Notes: a model not told the origin generated them from the letters alone. A stretch of DNA of 64,000 nucleotides from Paenibacillus sp. MBLB1832 (GCF_032271945.1 NZ_CP130319.1:1941001-2005000), one strand, 5' to 3'; positions 7,112 to 16,816 are shown, counted from the stretch's first letter. Numbers and translations: made by a program.

Positions 7112-8542
7112 ATGGAAAAGTCACGGACAACGAACTATAGGGGAAATAGTGTTATTATTCGGTTAGAAATGAAGGTCGACCGCATGGCCTTCGGTGAAGT
7201 CGTTACTTCCTTGGCAGCGGTTGGCGGCGATATCACAGCGATCGATATCATTAGTAATGGCGGAGGCGTTACCGTTAGGGATATTACCGTCAATATGCCG
7301 GATTCCGTTACTGCGACAGACTTGACCGATGCTTTGAAAAAAACGGCTGGCGTCAGAGTCGTTCATATCTCAGATCGTACGTTCCTACTGCATCTAGGCG
7401 GGAAGATTTCCGTTATCCCCAAAACACCGATCCAGAACCGGGATGATTTATCACGTGTGTACACGCCGGATGTAGCGAGAGTCAGTATGGCGATTTATGA
7501 GGATCCCAATAAAGCTTTTAGTCTTACGATCAAGCGTAACATGGTTGCTGTCATTTCAGATGGCAGTGCGGTTCTAGGACTTGGCAATATTGGACCTAGA
7601 GCGGCTATGCCTGTTATGGAAGGAAAAGCGATGCTTTTTAAACAACTAGGAGATGTTGATGCGTTCCCGATTTGTTTGGAGACCCAGGATACGGAAGAAA
7701 TTATCACCACCATCAAACATATTTCAACAGCCTTCGGAGGCATCAATTTGGAGGATATTTCGTCTCCGCGGTGTTTTGAAATTGAAGAGAGACTCCGTAA
7801 GGAACTCGATATTCCAGTCTTTCATGATGATCAGCATGGGACGGCCGTCGTGGTCTATGCGGGTTTAATTAACGCACTGAAACTAGCGAAGAAATCGATT
7901 CACGATGTGCGTGTTGTTGTTGCTGGGATTGGCGCAGCAGGCATCGCTGTCAGTAAAATTTTACTAGCAGCAGGGGTGAAGGATTTGGTGGGGGTAGACG
8001 TCGAAGGAATACTTATCCGCACGCAAACCTATGCGAATCCTATGAAACAGTGGTATGCTGAACATACGAATCCATTCTTACGTGAGGGAAGCTTACAGGA
8101 TGCTTTAATGGGTGCTGATGTGTTTGTCGGTGTTTCTGCAGGTGGTATTTTGAAAAGGGAACATGTACAAAGTATGGCAGAGGATCCAATCATCTTTGCA
8201 ATGGCCAATCCTACGCCGGAAATTATTCCTGATCTCATCGAAGATATTGTTGCGGTCGTAGCGACTGGCCGTTCTGATTATCCGAATCAGATTAATAATG
8301 TGTTATGCTTTCCAGGGATGTTCCGAGGCGCACTGGATTGCCGTGCATCAGATATCAATGAAGAGATGAAGCTTGCAGCTGCGGAAGCCATCGCTTCCAT
8401 TGTCACTGCGGATGAGCTGAGTAAACAATATATTATACCGAGTGTTTTTAATGATCAGGTTGTCAAAAGAGTACGCGATCGCGTCGTACAGGCAGCTATT
8501 GCTACAGGAATAGCGAGACGAATTCCGAGGGAATTCCGCTAA
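7112..8542 (+). CDS. NAD(P)-dependent malic enzyme with N-terminal ACT-like domain
   Basis: Oxidative decarboxylation of malate to pyruvate and CO2. Residues about 10-90 look like an ACT regulatory domain; the malic-enzyme catalytic and Rossmann domains follow. Visible landmarks are LGLGNIGPRAAMPVMEGKA, FHDDQHGTAVV (metal-binding Asp pair) and VVVAGIGAAGIAVSKI (nucleotide-binding Gly motif). The length of 476 residues fits the small bacterial type with an ACT extension. Cofactor preference cannot be read reliably. The near-consensus sigma-54 promoter upstream and rpoN 49 bp downstream with no terminator suggest one operon. It would draw fumarate-derived malate from aspartate breakdown towards pyruvate. 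Confidence 0.9.
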   Translation: MEKSRTTNYRGNSVIIRLEMKVDRMAFGEVVTSLAAVGGDITAIDIISNGGGVTVRDITVNMPDSVTATDLTDALKKTAGVRVVHISDRTFLLHLGGKISVIPKTPIQNRDDLSRVYTPDVARVSMAIYEDPNKAFSLTIKRNMVAVISDGSAVLGLGNIGPRAAMPVMEGKAMLFKQLGDVDAFPICLETQDTEEIITTIKHISTAFGGINLEDISSPRCFEIEERLRKELDIPVFHDDQHGTAVVVYAGLINALKLAKKSIHDVRVVVAGIGAAGIAVSKILLAAGVKDLVGVDVEGILIRTQTYANPMKQWYAEHTNPFLREGSLQDALMGADVFVGVSAGGILKREHVQSMAEDPIIFAMANPTPEIIPDLIEDIVAVVATGRSDYPNQINNVLCFPGMFRGALDCRASDINEEMKLAAAEAIASIVTADELSKQYIIPSVFNDQVVKRVRDRVVQAAIATGIARRIPREFR

Positions 8543-8591
8543 TTCTTCAACTAGAGTCCCTACCCACCCGACACAAAGGAGGATGAGCGTG

Positions 8592-9905
8592 ATGTCCATG
8601 AGCATGCAGCAGAAACAGTCGCAGCAGGTCAAATTAGCGATGACACCGGAATTGAGGCAATCTATTCATATTTTGCAGCTATCCGGGTATGAGCTGAATC
8701 AGTTCTTGCTGGAACAGTCCGTAGAAAATCCGATACTTGAAGTGGAAGAGTCCCCTTATTTGTATCGTCATATACGTTCCACTGGTTCTATGGATGCTTC
8801 ACAGACAGATCCGCTGCTTCTCCTTCGGGCGCATGAGCAGTCGCTTCAAGACTATGTATGTTCACAGTTGCGAGTCCAAAAACAACTGACGACGAAGGTG
8901 CGTAAATTTGCTATCTTTCTCGCGGGGAATCTGGATGAGAAGGGGTATCTCAGTCTGAAACTGGAGGAATGCTGTGACATTCTGGGAGAGACCATGGAGG
9001 TTGCCTTAGAGGCGCTTTCAGCACTGCAAGCGCTGGATCCTGCAGGTATTGGTGCTCGAGATGTTCGAGAATGCTTGCTTATCCAAATTCGGAAGGATAG
9101 TCGGGCTTGTTCAGGCGCTTTGGCCTGTGTAGAACATTACTTGCCCCAGCTTGCTCAAGGGAAATATAAAGAGGTCGGAGTGAAGCTGAAGCGATCAGAG
9201 CAGCAAATTGCGGAGATTCATTCCTATATCAAAACATTAAATCCATGGCCTGGAGGGTTGTACCCCTCCTCAGTTCAGCCGGCTTATATTATTCCCGATG
9301 CCTATATTCGCAGGGATCCCAACGGGTTTTCCATTCAGGTGAATACGAAGTATACGCCGCGTGTTTCGATGAATCCCGACTATACACAATGGGTGAATGA
9401 CAGGCAGGCAGATGCCTCCATGTATCTCAAGGATAAATTTAAATCAGCCAGCTGGCTTATCAAAAGTTTAGAACAAAGGAATGTCACACTGCATCGTGTA
9501 CTTCAAGTATTGATTGATGAACAATCGACCTTCTTACATATGGGGTTGGAGCACCTCAGGCCCTTGAATCTTAAGGCTGTCGCTGAAAAGTTAGGGCTGC
9601 ATGAATCCACGATTTCTCGTGCCGTCCAAAATAAATACATTCAAACCCCGCAAGGGTTAATTGAAATGAAATTTCTTTTCTCAACGGGACTTCAGACGCC
9701 GCAAGGCAACATGGTTTCCATTTCTATGGTGAAACATAAAATGAAAGAAATTGTGTCGCAAGAGTTGAAAACAAATCCCTACTCGGACCAGCAAATATCA
9801 GAATTTCTTGTTGCACAGGGAGTTCCCATTTCGCGAAGAACTGTTGCTAAATATCGAGAGGAGCTGTCTATTCCGGTGGCCTCGATGCGTAAGCAAAGGG
9901 TGTAA
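8592..9905 (+). CDS. rpoN: RNA polymerase sigma-54 factor
   Basis: Alternative sigma factor (SigL of Bacillus) that reads -24/-12 promoters and needs an ATP-driven activator. Region I is Gln/Leu-rich at the N-terminus (LRQSIHILQLSGYELNQF), the core-binding and helix-turn-helix parts follow (LHESTISRAVQNKY), and the C-terminal RpoN box reads SRRTVAKYREELSIP. It is full length at about 437 residues. Start choice: AAAGGAGG at 8575-8582 directly abuts the in-frame ATG at 8583, so the ATG at 8592 (spacing 9) or GTG at 8589 is more likely. Co-transcription from a sigma-54 promoter would give positive feedback. No activator gene lies in the window. Confidence 0.95.
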   Translation: MSMSMQQKQSQQVKLAMTPELRQSIHILQLSGYELNQFLLEQSVENPILEVEESPYLYRHIRSTGSMDASQTDPLLLLRAHEQSLQDYVCSQLRVQKQLTTKVRKFAIFLAGNLDEKGYLSLKLEECCDILGETMEVALEALSALQALDPAGIGARDVRECLLIQIRKDSRACSGALACVEHYLPQLAQGKYKEVGVKLKRSEQQIAEIHSYIKTLNPWPGGLYPSSVQPAYIIPDAYIRRDPNGFSIQVNTKYTPRVSMNPDYTQWVNDRQADASMYLKDKFKSASWLIKSLEQRNVTLHRVLQVLIDEQSTFLHMGLEHLRPLNLKAVAEKLGLHESTISRAVQNKYIQTPQGLIEMKFLFSTGLQTPQGNMVSISMVKHKMKEIVSQELKTNPYSDQQISEFLVAQGVPISRRTVAKYREELSIPVASMRKQRV

Positions 9906-9915
9906 GTGGAGGCAA

Positions 9916-9984
9916 GTTGTAATAGGGGCTGTCAAGAAAGTCATGTGAGATGACTTTCTTGACAGCCCCTATACGTGTTACAAC
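9916..9984. terminator. Very long palindrome between convergent rpoN and chemoreceptor genes
   Basis: A perfect 23-bp arm pair (9922-9944 and 9950-9972) flanks a 5-base loop. An outer pair, GTTGTAA/TTACAAC (9916-9922, 9978-9984), is separated by a small bulge. The outer arm includes the stop codon of the chemoreceptor. There is no T tract on either side, so it is an atypical bidirectional terminator or mRNA 3'-end stabiliser. Confidence 0.7.
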
Positions 9985-12077
9985 TTAAACTGGGCTAACT
10001 GATCGTTTAGATTTCCAGCTAGCTTCTCCAAGTCATGAGAGAAGCCGACGAGCCGCTCGCTTACATGGAGCTGCTCTTGACTTAAGGAGGATACCTGCTC
10101 GGAGGTGGCAGCAGCTTCCTGCGAGATCGCACTGACCGTGGACATGGTCATAAAGAGCTCCTGCTGGACCTTCTCCAGCTCGGCATTCGAGGTTGTACAG
10201 GTCCGGAGATGGGCCATCAGCTCATTCATTTGCTCGTGGATGTGCCGGAACAGCTGCTCAGCCTGTTTGACGGAAGTGAACTGTTTCGCAAAGACAGGTG
10301 AGACGCGTGTTAGTGCGGTCACAGAGTGATCCACATCACTCCGAATGGCCATTGTGATGTTGGCGACTTGGTCGATAGAGTCGCGTGATTGATCAGCGAG
10401 CTTGCGAATTTCCTCGGCAACAACCGCGAATCCGCGTCCAGCGGTACCTGCGCGTGCTGCTTCAATGGAGGCATTCAGTGACAGGATGACGGTTTGCTTG
10501 GCGATTTGATTCAGAACATCGACAATCTTGTCTATGGATGAGGTACTGGTGGATAACCGGTGAATATTAGTGGTCATCACATTGGTTAAGCTTTCCAAAT
10601 CGGAGCTCGTGGCATTGAGTTCACTCATGAAGCTTGTACCTTGTTGGCTAACGTGTTGGGCACTTGCAGCGGTTTGGCTCATTTGCTCATTGGCAAGTGT
10701 GACTCGCTGCATGCGCTCATTCATATCCTGTGCAAGCAAATTGCCGGTTTCTGCTTCCGTTGCAAGGCCAGTTGAGCCATGAGCAATGTTCTCATTGGCC
10801 ATGGCAATTTCGCTGGCCGTATGCGTCGTTTGGTTTGACGCATGAAGGAGCGTCTCAGCGGTACTTAGTACTTCGGCTGTTGATTGTTTTGTTTGACCGA
10901 CTAAACGGTGGATTTGAGCCATCATTTGATTAAAACTGGCACCTAATTGCGCGATCTCGTCTCTTCCTTTGGTGAAAGTGGTTTGGAGCTGTAGATTGCC
11001 GGATTCGCCTAATTGCATGAGATCCCGCAAGTGAACGAGTGGACGGACGATCGTTCTAAACACCCAGAAACCAACGAGTGAAGCAGCGATGATTGCCAGT
11101 AAGACCATCAGCCAGGTTAAGTGCAGCATGTCTTTCGTCTCGCTTACGAGCTCTTCGACTGGCGTTGAGGCCACGACCGTCCAAGGGACGGTTTGCATTT
11201 TTTTGCTAATATACAAGGTGTCCTGTTCGGATTGAATGGTGGCATCCTTGCTTGTTGTATGAGGCAAATAGAAGGTTGTTCCCAATTGATCCAGGTTGCC
11301 TGAACGAATAAGGTGTCCCTGCTCATCTATAATGACGACGGGATGCTGGTCGCCTAATGTGAACTTCTGAAGCGACTCATCCAAGGAGCTAAGCTTTAGT
11401 TCAATAAGCAGAATAGCGCTAACCACCGTGTTATTGCCGCTATCCAATACGCGTCCAAGCGCAAAGCTTGGTTCGCCGGCAGCATAATATCCTGTTTTCA
11501 ACGTAGGTAACCAAAGCGGTGTCCCCCCTGCGGTGACAATACGTTGGAACCAATCCATTTTAGAAATAGCAGAACTCGTAGGAGCTGCTTTCGTCGCATC
11601 ATAAGAGAGAAGTGACTCGCCAGTTTGAGAATTGAAGAGCGTCATGTTGCTCAATGTCGGCTTATCAATGACAAGTGCAGTCAATTTATCGGTCAACAGA
11701 CGCTTGGCATTTTGCTTATCTAGGGCAGATGCTTTGGGGTTCGTTAAAGCCGTGACGCCTGTCATGAAATCCGTATCGAGCAAGAGTTGATTACTCATCG
11801 CATCAAATTCGGAGAGTTGGGCCTCGGTTTTGTCACTTAGCAGCTGAATGGTGTCTTGAGTGGCGGTGGCCACTTTATTCTCAATTAGTTTGCGAGATTG
11901 GGCGTAACTGGATAAGCCAACAATAAGAACGAGGGCTAGCGAACAACCTGCGATGGCAAGCAACAATTTGAAGCCGATAGAGCGAAATAGGGTGCGGCGA
12001 TGCACGATTGTTTGCGGTGGTTTGGATAAAATGGAGCCAGCATTACGGATTTCATGGATCCATGATGAAACTTTCAC
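9978..12077 (-). CDS. Methyl-accepting chemotaxis protein, full length, dCache-type sensor
   Basis: Transmembrane chemoreceptor of about 699 residues. A short cytoplasmic N-terminus leads to membrane helix 1 (about 35-55). An extracellular dCache-like sensor follows (about 60-320), then helix 2 (about 328-350), HAMP, and the signalling coiled coil with tip [31 protein letters not shown]. The GTG at 12086 overlaps the AGGAGGTGA ribosome site, so the GTG at 12077 (reading MKVSSWIHE) is the likely start. The ligand is unknown; dCache receptors commonly sense amino acids or other small solutes. It is separated from the gene upstream on the same strand by a clear terminator, so it has its own promoter. 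Confidence 0.92.
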   Translation of the reverse strand: MKVSSWIHEIRNAGSILSKPPQTIVHRRTLFRSIGFKLLLAIAGCSLALVLIVGLSSYAQSRKLIENKVATATQDTIQLLSDKTEAQLSEFDAMSNQLLLDTDFMTGVTALTNPKASALDKQNAKRLLTDKLTALVIDKPTLSNMTLFNSQTGESLLSYDATKAAPTSSAISKMDWFQRIVTAGGTPLWLPTLKTGYYAAGEPSFALGRVLDSGNNTVVSAILLIELKLSSLDESLQKFTLGDQHPVVIIDEQGHLIRSGNLDQLGTTFYLPHTTSKDATIQSEQDTLYISKKMQTVPWTVVASTPVEELVSETKDMLHLTWLMVLLAIIAASLVGFWVFRTIVRPLVHLRDLMQLGESGNLQLQTTFTKGRDEIAQLGASFNQMMAQIHRLVGQTKQSTAEVLSTAETLLHASNQTTHTASEIAMANENIAHGSTGLATEAETGNLLAQDMNERMQRVTLANEQMSQTAASAQHVSQQGTSFMSELNATSSDLESLTNVMTTNIHRLSTSTSSIDKIVDVLNQIAKQTVILSLNASIEAARAGTAGRGFAVVAEEIRKLADQSRDSIDQVANITMAIRSDVDHSVTALTRVSPVFAKQFTSVKQAEQLFRHIHEQMNELMAHLRTCTTSNAELEKVQQELFMTMSTVSAISQEAAATSEQVSSLSQEQLHVSERLVGFSHDLEKLAGNLNDQLAQFKL

Positions 12078-12103
12078 GCGGTTCACCTCCTGAGTATGGT
12101 TTG

Positions 12104-12143
12104 AAATGAAAACGGACTAAGCTAGAGCTTCCAACTTAGTCCG
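12104..12143 (-). terminator. Terminator of the secreted-protein gene
   Basis: Read on the minus strand, CGGACTAAG and CTTAGTCCG form a 9-bp stem followed by TTTTCATTT, a normal intrinsic terminator. Confidence 0.85.
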
Positions 12144-12153
12144 CTTATCGCGA

Positions 12154-13353
12154 TTAATTATTAACAGTAATCGATTGCTGCAGATCCCCTGCACTAGGTC
12201 CGCCTAGAATGAAGCGGGCATCATAATTCACCGTCGATCCTGCTGGAACCGTCATAGAGTAATACTGCACATTGCTGGCTGGTGTTAATTGAAGGCTGCG
12301 CCAAACACCATCACTGCCACGGTAGGAAAGGAACGCATTCTGTGTTGGATGGCCTTTTAAATTGATTGACACAGTACGTGCTGTGGTTCCTGTATTTGTA
12401 ATAGCGCCAGAAACGGAGTAAACAATACCCCAGTTGCCTAAGTTTGCATATTTTCCTTCACCGTCTGAGAGGGAAAGAGCGGAAATATTTCCCCAACCTG
12501 GCATGTTAAAGTCGATCATATCTGAGGTAATCGCATTGGCGTCTGGAGAAGGACCAATATTCGCAATCCAGCCATTCCGTACAATAGGACTTCCATAGCT
12601 CGAAGTGGAGAGATCATAGTTCGGATATTCAACGGCTAGAGCGCCAATGGGGGTTGCATTGTTGATCGTGAAGTTCACGTTGTTGGCTTTTACTTCTGAA
12701 TAAGGGCTGGAGCCCTTATACATCCGCGCTTCATGTGTGCCGTCTGTTTCAATGCGCTGAATATAACCCATATAAGTCCGGGAAGCATCTAGCGCTGCGA
12801 AGGAATTATAAGCGACATTACTTAGAATGACTTGACCTGTTGTATCAAAATCAATGACACCGCTAAAGAATGTACCATTGGTAATGGATGCGTCCTTTCG
12901 CATGACCCATAAGGAAGCTCCTGCATTAAGGGTGTAAGTTGTACCTGTTGTTGAGTAGCTATTGAAGAGGGAAGTGAAGATACGTCCGCCTTGAACACTA
13001 GCTTCTTGATTGCTGCCATGAACGGTAATCGTAATTGCAGATGCGGTAGGGTTATACAACTGAATACCGTAGCCGATGGTGGAACCGCTGCGATTGACAT
13101 GCTCGTAGAAGTTGCGGTAGTTACCAGCAGATAATGTTTCTCGATATATAGCTTTATCGCCAAGCGTTGCGTCTCCGAGATCCTCATTGAAGATTTGCTC
13201 TGGATTATTCACAAAAAGTAGTGTGCGTGATGCAACTTTCGTGTAAGAAACGGCGGTAGCGGCACTAGCTGAAGATGCATAAGAAGCAAGGCTTGCTGTT
13301 GCAATGGCGGTGACGAAAGAAGTAAGAAGGAGCTTACGAAGGCCTAGGTACAT
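12154..13353 (-). CDS. Secreted protein of unknown function
   Basis: I do not recognise this family. The start is the ATG at 13353 with a GGAG ribosome site; upstream in-frame Met codons give a poor N-terminus. About 399 residues remain, with a clear signal peptide (MYLGLRKLLLTSF, then Ala/Ser-rich, ending SASAA). The mature part is rich in Ser, Thr, Asn and Gly with alternating hydrophobics, suggesting beta-sheet. It has no lipobox, LPXTG, SLH motif or obvious catalytic signature. It is divergent from the mannoside operon, with its own sigma-A-like promoter and terminator, so it is transcribed alone. A surface or matrix protein is a guess only. Confidence 0.75.
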   Translation of the reverse strand: MYLGLRKLLLTSFVTAIATASLASYASSASAATAVSYTKVASRTLLFVNNPEQIFNEDLGDATLGDKAIYRETLSAGNYRNFYEHVNRSGSTIGYGIQLYNPTASAITITVHGSNQEASVQGGRIFTSLFNSYSTTGTTYTLNAGASLWVMRKDASITNGTFFSGVIDFDTTGQVILSNVAYNSFAALDASRTYMGYIQRIETDGTHEARMYKGSSPYSEVKANNVNFTINNATPIGALAVEYPNYDLSTSSYGSPIVRNGWIANIGPSPDANAITSDMIDFNMPGWGNISALSLSDGEGKYANLGNWGIVYSVSGAITNTGTTARTVSINLKGHPTQNAFLSYRGSDGVWRSLQLTPASNVQYYSMTVPAGSTVNYDARFILGGPSAGDLQQSITVNN

Positions 13354-13669
13354 AATAATGACACTCCATTCATGGAATAGTGGTGTTCTCAAACTTGTGC
13401 GCACAGTTGGAGAATGATTCCAATATAAACAATGTAAATGAAATATTCAATCAATTATTTTCGGGAATGTGGAGTGAAAGTGGAATCATAGCGTTAACGA
13501 AGTGTTTTTTTGTAATTTTCATCATAAAAAAGGCTCGTTATTTGTGCTAAAAAACAGTTTTAGAAAATATACTCCAAAAAATAAAAAAATAGTGGCGCAA
13601 CATTCCGAAAGGTGCTATCATAGCATTTGTAAGCAAGTCTACTTTGTGTGAATCGAAAGGGGAAGCAAT
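13354..13669. other. Divergent promoter region before the mannoside operon
   Basis: No gene seen. The minus-strand promoter at 13422-13450 serves the secreted-protein gene. For the operon, TATACT at 13568-13573 is a possible -10 without a good -35. A short palindrome, TGCTATCATAGCA at 13613-13625, lies 45 bp before the operon start and could be an operator, for instance for the operon's RpiR regulator. Confidence 0.5.
13422..13450 (-). promoter_or_regulatory. Sigma-A-type promoter of the secreted-protein gene
   Basis: On the minus strand, TTGAAT and TATATT are separated by exactly 17 bp, placing the transcript start about 60 bp before the ATG at 13353. Confidence 0.55.
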
Positions 13670-14986
13670 ATGACAGTGAATTATAAAAAGTTGATGATGG
13701 TAGGTATGACAGGTGTTGTTGCATCAGCGATGGTTGTTGGTTGTGGTAAAGCAGAAGATAAGAAAACAGCAAGTACATCAGCTCCAAGTGCAGCAGCGAC
13801 AGCAACATCGGCAGCCAAACAAGAGCCTGTTTCTCTCGAATTTTGGACCATTTCCCTTCAACCGAAGTTCAACGATTATTTCAACAAATTGATTGCTGAT
13901 TACAAAGTTATTCATCCTAATGTAAGCATTGACTGGAAAGACTTTCCCTACGATGCTCTGCAAAGCAAACTCCTTACTAGTGTTGCAAGTGGGAATACAC
14001 CTGACGTTGTCAACTTAAATACAGAGCTTGGTAATCAAATGGGCTCCAAAGGCGCATTAGTTGACTTCAATCAATATTTGAAGCCGGAAGAGAAAGGCCT
14101 GTACTTCGACGGGATCTTCAACTCCACGGTACTAAATGGCAAAGCATATGGCCTTCCTTGGTACACAGGCTTGAGCTTGATGTTCTACAACAAGAAGCTT
14201 GTTGAGAAAGCTGGCTTGGATCCGAAAAACCCACCGAAAACGATGGATGAGTTGATTTCTTGGGCAACTCAAATTAAAGCAAAAACAGGCGCTAGCGGCT
14301 GGGCTGAGCAAGTTGGTGCAAAATTCTTCACACTTGAAGGCGTTCCAATTCTATCCGCTGACAAGAAAAAAGCTGCATTTAACGATGCCAAAGGTATTGC
14401 AGCAGTTGAAGCGAAAGTGAAGTTATACAAAGATGGCATCAACCCGAAAGAAGATGCGAACTTCGACAAACAAGTTCAGTACTACTCTTCTGAGCAAGTG
14501 GCATTCCAACTGTCGGGATCAACTTTCATTAACCGTATTAAGACAGCCGCTCCTGAAATTTATGCAAACACATTGGCTGCACCAATTCCAACTGGTAAAG
14601 CAGGTGACCGTACATCCAACACGATGAACATTGCTGTTCCTGCGAAATCCAAGAACGTGAAAGAAGCAGTTGAATTCGCGAAATTCGTAACGAATGCGAA
14701 AGCACAGCTGGACTTCTCCAAAGCTGCTAACACATTGCCTTCGACAAAAGATTCTGCGAAAGACGTGTTCTTTACACAAACAGACGGTACGCTTGAAGCA
14801 CAAGCGAAATTAGCTTCTGTTCAAGGATTGGATAAAGCAACTGATGCGTTGCTAGGTGTTGAGAAAGCAGCTGACGTGAACAAAGCTGTTCAAAAGCATT
14901 TGCAAAACGTGTTCTTGAACAATGCTGATGTGAAAACAGAATTAGACGCTGCTGCGAAAGAAGTTAATGACCTTCTAGCACAATAA
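13670..14986 (+). CDS. Sugar-binding lipoprotein of an ABC importer (family 1)
   Basis: Extracellular solute-binding protein anchored to the membrane by a lipid, delivering an oligosaccharide or glycan fragment to the two permeases encoded next. The signal peptide ends in a lipobox, MVVGC, with the lipidated Cys at about residue 25, followed by an Ala/Ser/Thr linker. The body has the MalE/UgpB-type pattern (LEFWTISLQPKF near the start of the mature part; YGLPWYTGLSLMFYNKKL). The length of 438 residues is normal. It is first in a nine-gene operon with GH38, NanE and a ROK kinase, so the ligand is probably a mannose- or ManNAc-containing glycan; that is inference. Confidence 0.9.
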   Translation: MTVNYKKLMMVGMTGVVASAMVVGCGKAEDKKTASTSAPSAAATATSAAKQEPVSLEFWTISLQPKFNDYFNKLIADYKVIHPNVSIDWKDFPYDALQSKLLTSVASGNTPDVVNLNTELGNQMGSKGALVDFNQYLKPEEKGLYFDGIFNSTVLNGKAYGLPWYTGLSLMFYNKKLVEKAGLDPKNPPKTMDELISWATQIKAKTGASGWAEQVGAKFFTLEGVPILSADKKKAAFNDAKGIAAVEAKVKLYKDGINPKEDANFDKQVQYYSSEQVAFQLSGSTFINRIKTAAPEIYANTLAAPIPTGKAGDRTSNTMNIAVPAKSKNVKEAVEFAKFVTNAKAQLDFSKAANTLPSTKDSAKDVFFTQTDGTLEAQAKLASVQGLDKATDALLGVEKAADVNKAVQKHLQNVFLNNADVKTELDAAAKEVNDLLAQ

Positions 14987-15018
14987 GATCTTTTAGAGAC
15001 ATATACGGGAATCAAGGA

Positions 15019-15036
15019 GCGGGCTGCTTAGCCCGC
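15019..15036 (+). terminator. Hairpin between binding-protein and permease genes
   Basis: GCGGGCT, four-base loop GCTT, AGCCCGC. There is no T tract, so it probably stabilises the upstream message or partly attenuates, giving more binding protein than permease. Confidence 0.6.
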
Positions 15037-15073
15037 CCTATTCTCTTCAACGGACTGGAGATGAGTGTTCACC

Positions 15074-15967
15074 ATGCGCAAGTGGTTTCAGAAGGAGTCG
15101 TTAACGGCGTGGATGTTTATGTTTCCAGGCCTGCTGCTTATCGGAATTTTCGTTTTCTGGCCTATTATTTATAGCGTACCGTTATCCTTTACAGATTACT
15201 CGGTTATTAGTGACACCCACTATATTGGGTTGAAAAATTTCCGACGAGCTTTTCATGATCATGATTTTCTTATCTCTCTATGGCACTCCATGGTGTATAT
15301 CATTATTGTGCCGTTCATTCAGATTTTTGCCATTCTAATGGCTGTTCTCATGAACAGCAAGCTGCCGGGGGTAAAGTTTTTCCGTACGGCTTATTATTTA
15401 CCTGTTGTGACTTCGATGGTGGCAGTAGCGATTATTTGGGGTTGGTTATATAGTCCAAACGGCATTGTGAACTATGTGCTCATGAGTACGGGGATTATCT
15501 CGGATAAAATCGGTTGGCTCTCATCGCAGAAAACAGCATTAGCTTCGATTATGTTCGTGACCATGTGGAAGGGTCTCGGTTATTATATGATGATTTATTT
15601 GGCTGGGCTGCAAGCAGTTCCCAAAGATCTGTATGAGGCAGCATCGATTGATGGGGCTACGCGATTGCAACAGGTTGTGAAAGTGACGATTCCTATGCTT
15701 AAACCTTATGTGTTCTTCTGTACCTTAATTTCGATGATGTCTGCAATCCGAGTTTTTGATGAAGTATTTGTCTTGACGAATAGTTCGTCCCTTGGCGGGC
15801 CTGGGACAGCCACGTTAACATCCAGTGTGTATATTTATGATCGTGGATTTAAGCAATTTGATTTCGGATATGCGTCTGCGATGGGTCTCATTGTGAGTGC
15901 GATTATTCTTGTCTTTAGCATTTTCATCTTCCGCTTTAATAAGAAAGGCGGTGTCAATCCATATTGA
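15074..15967 (+). CDS. ABC sugar permease, MalF/UgpA type
   Basis: One of two membrane subunits of a CUT1 sugar importer. Six hydrophobic helices are visible, beginning with AWMFMFPGLLLIGIFVFW. The coupling-loop motif YEAASIDGATRLQQVVKVTIPML (EAA motif, about 190-212) contacts the ATPase. The start is uncertain: GGAG at 15057-15060 is 4 bp before a GTG at 15065 and 13 bp before the ATG at 15074; the N-terminus MRKWFQKESL supports the latter. The next permease gene overlaps its stop. No ATPase gene is in the operon, so a shared MsmX-like ATPase encoded elsewhere is expected. Confidence 0.93.
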   Translation: MRKWFQKESLTAWMFMFPGLLLIGIFVFWPIIYSVPLSFTDYSVISDTHYIGLKNFRRAFHDHDFLISLWHSMVYIIIVPFIQIFAILMAVLMNSKLPGVKFFRTAYYLPVVTSMVAVAIIWGWLYSPNGIVNYVLMSTGIISDKIGWLSSQKTALASIMFVTMWKGLGYYMMIYLAGLQAVPKDLYEAASIDGATRLQQVVKVTIPMLKPYVFFCTLISMMSAIRVFDEVFVLTNSSSLGGPGTATLTSSVYIYDRGFKQFDFGYASAMGLIVSAIILVFSIFIFRFNKKGGVNPY

Positions 15968-16779
15968 AAAAGCTGCGTTTGATTCCAACTTATGTCCTGA
16001 TGATTATGTTTGCCTTATTTATGACGGGGCCTTTCCTGTGGCTGCTGAGTGTATCCCTAATGCCAGGGGAAAATGCTTTCTCATTTCCACCGAAGTTTCT
16101 TCCAACCACGATTAAGTTCGATAACTATGTGCAAGTATGGCAGTTCATGGACTTTCCCAACTATATTTTGAACACGCTCATTATCGTTGTGATCGGCTTA
16201 GTTTTAAATACGTTGTTATCCTGTTTAACCGCGTATCCATTAGCCATGCTGATGTTCAAAGGCAAAAATCTTATCTTTAGCCTACTCGTTGCGACCATGA
16301 TTATCCCAGCGGCAGCAGGGATGGTTGTTCACTACTTGACGATCCAAGCCTTTGGCTTAACGAACACCTATCTTGGCGTTGTATTGCCATCCGCAATTAC
16401 CGTGTTTAATGTGTTTCTGATGCGTCAATCGTATATGGGTATGCCAGGTGAGATAAGGGATTCAGGGAAAATGGACGGGGCCTCGGAGCTGCGCATCTGG
16501 TTCCAACTGGTAACACCGCTTGTGAAGCCTTCAATCGCGGTCATTTCTTTGCTTGAATTCATGGCGATGTGGAATAACTTCTTATGGCCAATGATTATTT
16601 TGGAGGATCCGAAGAAATATCCACTGGCGTCAGCACTTACTTTTTTAAATGGACAATTCTCCTATAACTTTGGCTGGATTGCCGCAGGGACTGTGATTTC
16701 GGTACTTCCCATCATTATCGTGTTTCTGTTCACACAGCGTTATTATATGGAAGGCATTAGTGGATCGGTGAAAGGATAG
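15964..16779 (+). CDS. ABC sugar permease, MalG/UgpE type
   Basis: Second membrane subunit of the CUT1 importer, 271 residues with six predicted helices. A degenerate EAA loop (RDSGKMDGASELRIWFQLVTPLVKP) lies at about 160-185. Translation starts at a TTG that overlaps the preceding stop by four bases (TTGA), a sign of translational coupling; no ATG is available near this point. Loops and the C-terminus (YYMEGISGSVKG) are typical of the family. Substrate is set by the binding protein encoded upstream. Confidence 0.92.
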   Translation: MKKLRLIPTYVLMIMFALFMTGPFLWLLSVSLMPGENAFSFPPKFLPTTIKFDNYVQVWQFMDFPNYILNTLIIVVIGLVLNTLLSCLTAYPLAMLMFKGKNLIFSLLVATMIIPAAAGMVVHYLTIQAFGLTNTYLGVVLPSAITVFNVFLMRQSYMGMPGEIRDSGKMDGASELRIWFQLVTPLVKPSIAVISLLEFMAMWNNFLWPMIILEDPKKYPLASALTFLNGQFSYNFGWIAAGTVISVLPIIIVFLFTQRYYMEGISGSVKG

Positions 16780-16816
16780 TGTTAATCAAGAAGAGAAGAG
16801 AGGGGAGAGAACCGAA

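Noticed and set aside
13354-13669. A small RNA or riboswitch in the long gap before the mannoside operon
   Set aside because: No conserved riboswitch core, no terminator and only a short palindrome; a promoter region explains it.
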